Shown here piece after piece: positions 1 to 9,800 of a DNA stretch of 64,000 nucleotides. The DNA comes from Ruminiclostridium papyrosolvens DSM 2782 (lineage in GTDB: Bacteria > Bacillota > Clostridia > Acetivibrionales > DSM-1351), in contig NZ_CP119677.1 of NCBI RefSeq assembly GCF_029318685.1, positions 3,959,001 to 4,023,000 on the forward strand, in the 5' to 3' direction. Position numbers and translations under genes: made by a program. The notes below the pieces were generated by a model, which made no database searches, was not told the origin of the DNA, and worked only from the letters and a program-made list of their open reading frames with translations. Position 1 is the first letter of the stretch, and every line of letters starts with the position of its first letter.

Positions 1-3000
1 ACCATTTTTCAGTGTTTCAATTGCTCTGTGAATTGCAAGTAAGGAGCTGGAGCAGGCCGAATCACAAGGTTCGCTTTTACCTGTAGTTTCCAGTACAAAA
101 GAAATCCTGTTTGTAACCATGGAATGGGTCAGGACTGTTGGTATTTTTCTCTGTACAAGCAGTTCCCCATAATCAGCATTTGATATTCCTATAAAAATCG
201 ACGTATCTGTTCCCTTTAAATCTTTTGAGCTATAGCCTGCATCCTCCATGGCTTTCCAGGTATGTTCCAATACTAATCTTTGCTGTGGGTCCATTATAGC
301 TGCGTCGAGTGGTGATATTTTAAAGAATTTTGCATCGAAGCAATCTACATTTTCAATAAAGCCTCCTGAGTGAGTATAAATGTTATATGCTCCATATTCG
401 CTGTCGCCGTCATACTCTCTCCAGTCCCATCTGTCAGAAGGAATATCTGTAATTAAATCCCTTCCCTGACTTATGTTATCCCAGAATTCTTCAATGTCTG
501 AACTTCCCGGGAAAGCACCACTCATACCGATAATGGCATACTTGTCCGAATATTCCTTAACCTGATAATTACTTTCAGCATTTGTAAAAACCCTTGTAAA
601 ATCATAATCAGGATATGCCTGACTACTCACGCTGCTATGGCAGGTGGTTTTATAAGCCTCTTTTACATGAGTATACTTTTCCAGAATATGTTCAACAATG
701 TTGTTGACCGTATTTCTTTCGAAGAAAAGCACCGGGTTTGTATCTATATTCAATTTCTCATTTATAGCATTGGACAGCTCTGTAAATGTAATGGAATCAA
801 ACCCGTATTCTAACAAACTTGTATCCGGATCAATTTTTTTTCTCAATTTTAAAGTCTGAGCACATACATTTATTATTGTTTCAGTTATACTATTTTCTTG
901 AATAAATTCAATATTTTCTTGGTCGTCACTTTTGTTTTCAATTGAACACACATTTTCAGGCAAGGCTTTTGTGCTGACATCACCATTTACAGCCAAGATA
1001 GTGTAATTGCTAATCCGAGCCAACATTTTGCAAGCTTCACTATAATATTCTACTGTGTACTTCCACTCGGAAGGGTTTTGGGTTTTCCCTGCTTTCGCAA
1101 TAACATGAACATATTTTATAGCTGTCCCTTTTTTAAAAAATTCTATGTTTTCAGTTACAAAGGGCATATAAATCGTCTCAGCATTTGCTCCCATTTTATA
1201 TGCAAGTGCAACAACACTTTGAAATCCCGCATCCAGTAAGGTTGGATGGTAATTAAAATCTTTTCTTGTTGCGTCTAAAACATCGACTATACCTGCTTCG
1301 GCAAATGCCTCTTTATCTCTGAAAAAGAAGGCTTTTATTCCTTTGAATCTATAACCAAAACAAGAATTCAGCCGTTCCAAATGGTTGTAGTATTCCTCTG
1401 CCTCGTGTTTTCCGCCAGTCATGCTGCTAATACAATCCGCAACCTTCAACTGCTTGTCCGGAAATCCTGTTTTCTTACCTAATACAATATTGCACTGAGC
1501 ATAAACAATTTCACATGGCACATCGCTGAATACTTGTGCAGAAACTGTTTCACGCTGCAGCATAAAACGAACCTTTAAAACTCTTTTTTCTGCTCTTACA
1601 ACAAAGGGTCTCATAAGTACCAAGTTTTTAATACCAATTAAATTATGACCTTTACTTGAGGCCATAATGCCTTGATAAATCATTTCTATGTATGCCACTG
1701 CGGGTAAAATTCCAAGGTGGTCTTTAATAAAAAATTCTTCCCCTGTAAACAGTTTTGAAAAACAAACATTGCCTAAAGTTGATATATTTGCATCAATCAG
1801 ACTGGAAATTTTCCCTGCATTATCTTGGATACTTACAATATTTTCTGTTTTATCTGTAATCCAGTAGCGTTCTTTCTCAAACTCATAACAAGGTAAATCA
1901 ACTTTTTTGAACTGACTATTTTCCCCGTATAATTCATTCCAATTAATGTAAGCTCCGATAGTCCATAAATAAGCCAGTTTCTTAATGTCTTTCTCTTGAT
2001 ATATGGCATTAATAAAAGCTTTTCCCGCCTTGCCGCTATATAAATTTTTATCGAAATTATTTAGTTTAAGCTCCTTATTATCATAAACCCCATCAATTAT
2101 TTTTCCTTGACAATATTCTTTTATCTGTTCTTTTAATTCAGAAATAGAATTACATACAAAGGATACCTTACTGCTGAAACATTCTCTTTTTAGCATAAGC
2201 ATCATACTGGTATCATATAATGATGCCTCAGGATTCTTATCCAGCCAATTTGAGAATTCAACCAAATACAGCTTTAGTGATATTTCAGATTTTGCGGATA
2301 TGTTTATTATATAAGGGCCTTCCGTATAATTGTGCAGTGTATCTGCTGAGTATTCCTCTATAATTGCAGATGCATAAGAGCCTCCTGCACTGATTGAATT
2401 AATCAGTACCCTTCTGGCAGTATCCCCTTTTTCAAAGTCTTTTGCTTCTGAAGTAATAAAAAACGGTGAATTTTTAATATCTATTTCAGGATTAATTTTA
2501 TCTGCTAGCAAAGTAGGAACAATTTTGTTATGTTTAAACTGCAATAATGACTTAATTACTGCAATTAGACCTGATGCTGATTCCAAATGTCCTATATATG
2601 GCTTAACAGAACCAATTGCACAACTTCCTTTTTGGATATTATTCTTTTTAAATGCACTGTTTATTGCCCTGAATTCTATTGGGTCACCGATGGTGCTGCC
2701 TGTTGTTCCCATCTCTATGTAATCTATAGTATTAAGACCAACCTTGGCTTCACCTGCTACTTTTTCAATAAGTTCTTCTTGCAGTTCCGAGCTTGGGGCA
2801 AAAAAAGTAATTGTTTGCCCTGAATGATTGATGGCAGTACCTTTAATAACCCCGTATATCTTGTCATCATCTTCTTGTGCTTTTTCCAGAGGTTTAATTA
2901 AAATGGTTGCAACGCCTTCACCGGGAATAAATCCATCTGAATCCTCTCCAAGAAAAGCATATTCATTATTAGAGGAAAGCAGCCTTAATTTACTTGCTCC

Positions 3001-5988
3001 TATATAAGAGGTTGGATGGCTGTACAGATTTACACCACCAACAACAGCTATACTGCTTTCACCATTTATTATGCTTTTACAAGCCAGATGCAATGCAGTC
3101 ATGGATGAGGAGCAGCCTGTATCAACAGGTAGGCTTGGGCCACTGAAATCATAAACATGTGATATTCTGTTTGCAAAAGCCCATTGCCATGAGGATGGTA
3201 TTGTGTAATTCCCTTTATTCCATTCACTTACGGCACTTAATGCATATGAGTGGTTGGTTGCACCAATAAATACACCAACCCCCGGCTGACTGTGTTTCCT
3301 GTATTTTCTTTTCAGTTCACCTCTGGTATATCCGGCATCTTCTAATAACCGCCATACGGATTCCAATAGTATTCTTTCTTGAGGGTCCATTATTTCAGCT
3401 TCTTTTGGTGAAATATTGAAAAACATTGCATCAAAACAATCTGCGTCTTCCAGAAATGCTCCATATTTACAATACGATTTTCCATAAACAGTATCATTTA
3501 TATTTGAGCTATAAATTTTATCATGATCCCATTTTGTTTTGGGAACCTCGGTAATTGACACCTTTTTATTAATAATGTTATTCCAGAATTCCCTTACGTC
3601 TTTGGCGCCGGATACTCTTAAATCTACACCGATTATAGCAATATCTCCATTGGGGGTCAGAACTTTACTCAACAGCTCTTCTTTTTTTATTTTTATAGGC
3701 TCTGCCTTCTTTTGCGTCTGTTTTACATTAGTTGTACTCTTAACGGAATTAATTTGATTCTCTATCATATAATTGGTTAACTCTGACAAGTTGTTTTTTT
3801 CATACATAATTGTTTTAGGCAAACTGATTCCATCTTCTTCAAAACAAGTATGCAGCTTTTCAACTAATATTGAGTCTAAACCCACCTCGGTAAATGAGGT
3901 ATCATCCGACAGGCTGTTCTTATCAATTCCCGTTACCCTGCAAAATGTATTTTCCAAGTAATTTCGTATTCTCTGATATTCATTTTGTTTATTACTCTGT
4001 TTACCAAACTTTTTATCTATAAAGCTTCTGTGATTCTCTATAATATAATTACTTAAGTCCCTATTTGTTTTCTTTTCATAAAGAATTGTTGAAGGTAAAC
4101 TAAGAGAATCGCTTTCGAAATAATTAGTAAGCCTTTCAATCATAATAGAATCTAACCCAAATTCATCAAAAGAACAATCCTCTGACAGTGTTTCAACGTC
4201 AATTCCGGCTACTTCCGTCAGAGCTTTTGAAATATACTTGCTAACTATGTCATAAAGCTCACCGTCACAATTATCTTGTACCGAATAAGCATCCTCTGTA
4301 ATAGCATCATCTTCTTCATTATTTAGCGGTAAAAGCGTCTCTTCAATTGCTTCTTGTTTATCACAAAGGGGAGCAAGCATTTTCTCAATCCGATTATTAT
4401 GTCCATATAATATAATACTTCTGGGGATTTTATTTTCTATTATGGTGTCTATTACCAACAGCGCTGTAGAGGTTAACAATGGAGCCATTCCCGTCGCGTT
4501 TATCATTAATTGGACTCTGTCATCATCAACCTGCATTCCTCCGTCTTTCCAAAGGGGCCAATTGACAGAATAAACTTGAGTACCTACACCATTTTGGGCT
4601 TCCAACTCCGCATAATTGTCAAGAAAAGCATTTGCAAAGCCATAATCACTTTGTCCCATATTTCCGGTAACAGAGGCCAGTGATGAAAACAGCATAACAA
4701 AATCAACGTCCAGTTTCTTGGCAGCATTGATAATATTGATCGTTCCTTTTATTTTAGGTTCCAGTACTTTTATTACATTTTCCTGCTGTTTATTTATTGC
4801 TAAGGAGTCTTTAATAATTCCTGCAGTATGATAAATACCATTAATTATTCCATACTGCTTGTTTAAAGAGTTTAACAGCTTCGATACTTGGGATGCATTT
4901 AATATATTACATTTTTTATAAGTAACAAGCTCATCCCTGCCGTTAAAACTTTTAAGCATAGCTTCTTCTTCATTTGTCATAGCTCTTCTGCCAACCAGAA
5001 CAATGTTAGAGGCACCGCAACTAACCAAATGACTTGCAAGACTTTGTCCTATCCTGCCTAATCCACCAACTATAATATAACAGCCTCTTTGCTTTACAAT
5101 ATTGGCGGTGGTATAGTCAGGCAATACTCTTTCTATTACATTGACCTCTCTGAAACCATTGCAATAAGCTACTTCCAGATAGTCACCCATGGAGTGGAAT
5201 TCTTGTTTAATCAATGAAGCCTTTTCATTTATATCTGAAATATCTCCTATATCAATTGATTTGCACAGAACCTTGCTATTCTCAACACAATAATTTTTAA
5301 ACAGGCCTGATATAGAATTTAACAAAACTTTTTTCTTATCTTCTTTTGTTGAATAAATGTATTGAATATTTATTTCCTGAACATTTTTTAGCTTAGAGAG
5401 CACTTTTATTAATATATATACTTGCTCTATAAGCCCCTCTAAAGCTTGGGATATTTGTTCACTTGAGTTTTGCAGTTCTAAATTTGAGTTGTCAATTACA
5501 ACCGATAATATTGAATCACCATACTGTCTTACTTTTTCCGTTATTCTTTCGCAAGACTCACTTGAAATATCCATTTCACAATTTATCAAATAAACATTGT
5601 CCCCTGATTGACCAGCTAACGCTTCTCCTAATTGCTGTTGGAGTGAAAAACATATTATGGTCCCTAAAGAGCTTTTCTTCTCTTTTTCAATATCTTTTTT
5701 TAACCATTTAGGAGTATATACGGCTAAACTGCAATTGTCGTTTTTCTGTATTAGCTTTAAACTTTGAACAAGAGTATCTCCGGATATCTCTTTATTATTA
5801 TATAATTGAACAAGTTTCTTCTTGTCTGTAATTAAAGTATCCTTAATAAACTGTACTGTTTTTGAATTCTGGCTTGCATTGCCGGATAAGTCATTTTCAA
5901 AATCAATGAAACCGTTTAATACATCGATATCTCCATTATCCTTATTAAGCAAGTCTCTTACAATTTGATCCAAATATGCCTGTTCCAT
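1..5988 (-). CDS. trans-AT PKS, KR-ACP-ACP-KS0-DH-ACP-KS (3' part off the window)
   Basis: The gene is open to the left edge; 1996 codons are visible. It starts at ATG 5986-5988 behind a strong AAGGAGGA site. Domains in order are: a short helical N-terminus; KR (NADPH loop GGLGRIG near 306, catalytic S and YxxxN near 440-460, IIKD marking a B-type KR); two tandem ACPs (GLDSI near 611 and 704); KS (active Cys near 959 in TGCSSS); DH (about 1400-1640); ACP (GFDSI near 1733); and a second KS that reaches its SACSSS Cys near 1979 at the edge. There is no AT, as in trans-AT systems. In the first KS the EAHGTGT motif reads EMGTTGS, so the catalytic His is Gly1094; such KS0 domains pass the chain on without elongating it. 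The DH keeps its His and the LLDAGFQ Asp but has a shortened His-to-Pro loop (DHLGILP). By gene order this is the last PKS subunit seen. Confidence 0.93.
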   Translation of the reverse strand, partial: MEQAYLDQIVRDLLNKDNGDIDVLNGFIDFENDLSGNASQNSKTVQFIKDTLITDKKKLVQLYNNKEISGDTLVQSLKLIQKNDNCSLAVYTPKWLKKDIEKEKKSSLGTIICFSLQQQLGEALAGQSGDNVYLINCEMDISSESCERITEKVRQYGDSILSVVIDNSNLELQNSSEQISQALEGLIEQVYILIKVLSKLKNVQEINIQYIYSTKEDKKKVLLNSISGLFKNYCVENSKVLCKSIDIGDISDINEKASLIKQEFHSMGDYLEVAYCNGFREVNVIERVLPDYTTANIVKQRGCYIIVGGLGRIGQSLASHLVSCGASNIVLVGRRAMTNEEEAMLKSFNGRDELVTYKKCNILNASQVSKLLNSLNKQYGIINGIYHTAGIIKDSLAINKQQENVIKVLEPKIKGTINIINAAKKLDVDFVMLFSSLASVTGNMGQSDYGFANAFLDNYAELEAQNGVGTQVYSVNWPLWKDGGMQVDDDRVQLMINATGMAPLLTSTALLVIDTIIENKIPRSIILYGHNNRIEKMLAPLCDKQEAIEETLLPLNNEEDDAITEDAYSVQDNCDGELYDIVSKYISKALTEVAGIDVETLSEDCSFDEFGLDSIMIERLTNYFESDSLSLPSTILYEKKTNRDLSNYIIENHRSFIDKKFGKQSNKQNEYQRIRNYLENTFCRVTGIDKNSLSDDTSFTEVGLDSILVEKLHTCFEEDGISLPKTIMYEKNNLSELTNYMIENQINSVKSTTNVKQTQKKAEPIKIKKEELLSKVLTPNGDIAIIGVDLRVSGAKDVREFWNNIINKKVSITEVPKTKWDHDKIYSSNINDTVYGKSYCKYGAFLEDADCFDAMFFNISPKEAEIMDPQERILLESVWRLLEDAGYTRGELKRKYRKHSQPGVGVFIGATNHSYALSAVSEWNKGNYTIPSSWQWAFANRISHVYDFSGPSLPVDTGCSSSMTALHLACKSIINGESSIAVVGGVNLYSHPTSYIGASKLRLLSSNNEYAFLGEDSDGFIPGEGVATILIKPLEKAQEDDDKIYGVIKGTAINHSGQTITFFAPSSELQEELIEKVAGEAKVGLNTIDYIEMGTTGSTIGDPIEFRAINSAFKKNNIQKGSCAIGSVKPYIGHLESASGLIAVIKSLLQFKHNKIVPTLLADKINPEIDIKNSPFFITSEAKDFEKGDTARRVLINSISAGGSYASAIIEEYSADTLHNYTEGPYIINISAKSEISLKLYLVEFSNWLDKNPEASLYDTSMMLMLKRECFSSKVSFVCNSISELKEQIKEYCQGKIIDGVYDNKELKLNNFDKNLYSGKAGKAFINAIYQEKDIKKLAYLWTIGAYINWNELYGENSQFKKVDLPCYEFEKERYWITDKTENIVSIQDNAGKISSLIDANISTLGNVCFSKLFTGEEFFIKDHLGILPAVAYIEMIYQGIMASSKGHNLIGIKNLVLMRPFVVRAEKRVLKVRFMLQRETVSAQVFSDVPCEIVYAQCNIVLGKKTGFPDKQLKVADCISSMTGGKHEAEEYYNHLERLNSCFGYRFKGIKAFFFRDKEAFAEAGIVDVLDATRKDFNYHPTLLDAGFQSVVALAYKMGANAETIYMPFVTENIEFFKKGTAIKYVHVIAKAGKTQNPSEWKYTVEYYSEACKMLARISNYTILAVNGDVSTKALPENVCSIENKSDDQENIEFIQENSITETIINVCAQTLKLRKKIDPDTSLLEYGFDSITFTELSNAINEKLNIDTNPVLFFERNTVNNIVEHILEKYTHVKEAYKTTCHSSVSSQAYPDYDFTRVFTNAESNYQVKEYSDKYAIIGMSGAFPGSSDIEEFWDNISQGRDLITDIPSDRWDWREYDGDSEYGAYNIYTHSGGFIENVDCFDAKFFKISPLDAAIMDPQQRLVLEHTWKAMEDAGYSSKDLKGTDTSIFIGISNADYGELLVQRKIPTVLTHSMVTNRISFVLETTGKSEPCDSACSSSLLAIHRAIETLKNG

Positions 5989-6099
5989 TTTTCCTCCTTA
6001 AAATAACTTTTCTTACTGGTATTTTTCTTGCTTTATCTTAGAATTTAATGTCATTTAAGAGTAACGTTTGGACAAACATGCTCCTATTCCCCCGTTGCA

Positions 6100-6864
6100 C
6101 TATATCATTCTCTTTATTATTTCATCAGACAGCTCCAGAAAACTGGTATTACAAATACTGTTTTTCTTTAGCTGAAAGGTTGTTACATAGTTTAGTGCCG
6201 CTTGATTGATATGTGTATTATGAGGGATTCTTGTTTTAAAAAGTGTATCTCCTATATTCTGTTCCAGACTGGCGACAATTTTTTTTGAGGTATTTGTTCT
6301 GTTATCAATATTATTTATGAGTATACCTAATTCTTTAATATTGGGATTGGTTTTCTTTATATCAATTACAAATCTACGTGTCAGGTTAATACCCTTCACA
6401 CTATCAATACTTGGAACTGCCGGAATTATGTAATAATCACTGGCTATCATTGCAGATACAAATAAATAATCTAGCACAGGATGCGTATCCATAATGATAT
6501 AATCATATTTTTTACCTATTTCCCCCAGCCGCTCCTTTAGTATGTATAATCTTTTGCTTGTCCCTCTTTGCTCTAATACTCTTCCTATTTCACCAATATT
6601 AATTTGGGATGGGATGATGTCCACATTAGGTATTCCTGATTGATGTATACATTGTTCAGTATTAATGTCATTGTCTGTTAAAAGTTGATATACTGAATTG
6701 CGTTGCTGTCCATTACTTGAACGATCAGATAAATTACCCTGCATATCTAAATCAATCATTAAAATTTTCTTACCTTTTATGGATAATGCATGAGATAAAT
6801 TATGCACAATTGTAGTTTTGCCTACACCGCCTTTAATATTAGCAATACAAATAGTTTTCGTCAT
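6100..6864 (-). CDS. ParA/MinD-family ATPase within the PKS operon
   Basis: This is a 254-residue ParA-type (SIMIBI class) ATPase. The deviant Walker A motif KGGVGKTT has both signature lysines (K11 and K16). It is followed by MIDLDMQGN (A'/switch I) and YIIMDTHP (Walker B/switch II). The length fits small, single-domain ParA proteins without an N-terminal DNA-binding extension. ParA ATPases bind nonspecific DNA as ATP dimers and position plasmids, chromosomes, chemoreceptor arrays or carboxysomes with a partner protein. No ParB- or McdB-like partner is recognisable in the window. The gene sits between two PKS genes on the same strand, 21 bases after one stop and 111 bases before the next start, so cotranscription is likely. 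A role in placing the PKS complex in the cell is inference. Other ParA-like roles are possible. Confidence 0.9.
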   Translation of the reverse strand: MTKTICIANIKGGVGKTTIVHNLSHALSIKGKKILMIDLDMQGNLSDRSSNGQQRNSVYQLLTDNDINTEQCIHQSGIPNVDIIPSQINIGEIGRVLEQRGTSKRLYILKERLGEIGKKYDYIIMDTHPVLDYLFVSAMIASDYYIIPAVPSIDSVKGINLTRRFVIDIKKTNPNIKELGILINNIDNRTNTSKKIVASLEQNIGDTLFKTRIPHNTHINQAALNYVTTFQLKKNSICNTSFLELSDEIIKRMI

Positions 6865-6885
6865 ATTAACCGTCCATTCCCATTA

Positions 6886-9800
6886 TTACTTAATGTTCGT
6901 TTTATCTATGGTCTCAATCTTTTCAATGATACGGGCTATATCGCCCTCATCACTGGCAAGCTCTTGAAGAATCACTTCTAAATCATCCTCAGCAGCAGCT
7001 TTTACTTCCGGCCGAACTGGAATGGTCTTGTTTATTGTCTTGACCCAGCAGGACTTTTGTGCAAAAGGATAGGTTGGTAAATCAACAAGGTCAGGCACCA
7101 ATCGTCTAGTCTCATACCAACTGATTTTGTTTCCCTGCACCCACGCTTCTGCCATGCTGCGAGCCGTTTCCATATCTTCTATTGCAGTTCTTGAGATTTC
7201 TTTTCCTCTATTCTTTTTTACGATACCGCTAAAGAAATTCCGGCTATCCTTATGGTTTAAATAATCACTCATTAATTTGATAAAACCATCAAGGGTTTTT
7301 GTTAGAAATGCCGCACGGTATTCCATTTCATTACGACATCTCTGAAGAGTGTATGCAACAGCTGAAAGCTTTAAATTGCTTTTGTTATTACTAATATACT
7401 GATACATTAAATTCACGTATATCCCTAATTGAGCCTGTGTCTTTGCTGAAATGGGAAGTATATATACCTGCTCCGTATCTTCATTATAAATAGATTTTTT
7501 ATCTTCTTTATATTCCTGTACCAATATATGCCCATTTGCACCGCCCGCTCCAAAGGAGCTGACACCGGCAGTCCTTAAACACTCCTTTTGTACACCTTGG
7601 TCTGTAATAAGCGGTTTATTCCATTTCTCAAGTGTTCTTTGAACATAGAATGGTGAATTGTCAAAGTCAATCACAGGAGAAAGCTTATCAGAGTACAATG
7701 AAGGTACTAATGCTTTGTGCTTCATTTGTAACAAAACCTTTATAAGTCCTACAATACCGGCAGCGCCTTCCGAATGTCCAATATTTGTTTTAATAGAGCC
7801 TAAGGAACAAAACTGATTTTCTGATGTGGTTCTTCTAAAGGCTTTGCTTAATGCATTTACTTCAATTGGATCCCCAATTGGTGTACCTGTTCCATGAGCC
7901 TCAATATAGCTGATTTCTTTTGCTGATATTCCGGCCTTCTTAATGGCGTTGCTTATTAAAAGCTCTTGTGCTTTTGGGTTAGGAGCCATATAGCCGTTTG
8001 AATCTGCATCATGATTAATTTCACTTGCCTTAATAACTCCATAGATTCTATCATTATCCCGCTTCGCAGCTTTTAAAGGCTTTAGCAGCACGCAGGCCAC
8101 ACTTTCACCCGGTACAAATCCATCTGCTTTGTCACTGAATGCATAACATTTACCCGTTTTTGACAGCATTTTTACTTGGCTTAAGGATACGTATTTATAG
8201 GGGTGCAAATACATATTTGCTCCTCCGACCAATGCCATTTTACACTCATTATTTTTCAAAGAACTAATTGCCTGATGTATAGCAACAAGCCCGCCTGCAC
8301 AAGCAGCGTCCACTGTATAGCTTGGTGCCGAAAACTTCATAAAATATGAAATTCTGTTTGATAATGACCAAGGCAAGCTATTGGGAACAACATAATTGCC
8401 TTTTCCCCATTGCTCTATTCCAATAAGATTGTAGGTATTGGAGGCAGTTGACATAAATGTTCCTACTAATGCATTACCATTTTCATCACCAAATTTCTTT
8501 AATCGTTCATGGGTATATCCTGCATCTTCAAACACTTCCCACGCCACCTCCAGCATCAACCGTTCCTGAGGGTCAGTCATTGCAGCTTCTATAGGTGACA
8601 TATTAAAAAACTGTGGATCAAATTTATCTGCATCTGCTAGAAATCCACCCCATTTACAATAGCTTTTACCTTCAGGTAAATTCTTTATCTCACTGCTGTA
8701 ATAGTAGTCCACATCCCAGCGTTCTTTTGGTATTTCCCCCACACAGTCAACTCCGTTTTTCAAAACTTCCCACAGTTCTTCACAATTTGAAGCCTTGGGG
8801 AAACGTCCGCTAATACCAATAACGGCAATATCATCACATGGCTCCTGAACCTTCTCAACTATCCTTTCGGTTGGTTTTTCGATGACATACGCATTAACTT
8901 TTACAGGTGGAACAGCCGGCATACTTACACACAAAATTTTCTCTAATTTATCCGACATTGTTTCTAATAAATAATCAGCTATTTCATTAATGTTTTTTGT
9001 CTCATATAATAAAGTTTTTTTAACAGGACCTAATTGTTTTTCTATTCTTAACATAACCCTGTTAAATCCTACTGAATCAATTCCTAGTTCGCCAAATCCG
9101 GTACCTGTATCAAAGTCACTTATACCAAAGGTGTCTTTAAATATTTTGATAAGCCACTCATTTGTTTTACTTTTCAAATCCGGTGTACTATAATCAGCCG
9201 ACACTGCATTATCAGTAAATTCAGTAATTTGAGCCTTTTCCAGCACCTCTCTGAGTTTTTTTTGCACTCCATATAAAACTGTGTATGAACCGGATTTTGC
9301 ATTTAACAGCTTGTTAAAAGCTTCAACCCCAAATTTGTTTGTCAGAGGTACTGCCCCTAATTGCTCATACAATACATCAATTTCATAATCATCTATGGCC
9401 ATCCCGCCTTCACTCCAATAGGGCCAGTTGATACATATTGTCTTCCCCTTGCATACCCCATCTGTGCGCAGCCCTTCCCTGTAAGCAGCAAAGTTGTCCA
9501 GAAAACAATTTGCGTAAGCATAATCTGCTTGTCCTATTTTCCCAAGCACACCTGCTATAGATGAAAATGTAATAAAGAAATCTAAATTTTCATTAATAAA
9601 CTCTTCATGCAGTGCAATTGTTCCGTTGATTTTAGGAGATAGCACATCAAAAATATCATTTTCTTTTTTATTAATTATGAAGGAGTTATTAAAAACACCG
9701 GAGCAATTAATTATTCCCCTGATATCATATCCATTGTTTTTAATAGAGTTATGAACTGTTTTTACTTCTTTACTTACAGCAATGTCAGCCCTGTAATACT

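Noticed and set aside
5989-6099. Possible terminator between the ParA gene and the last PKS gene
   Set aside because: Only a 5-bp stem (GTTTG/CAAAC) with no T-run, so cotranscription is more likely.
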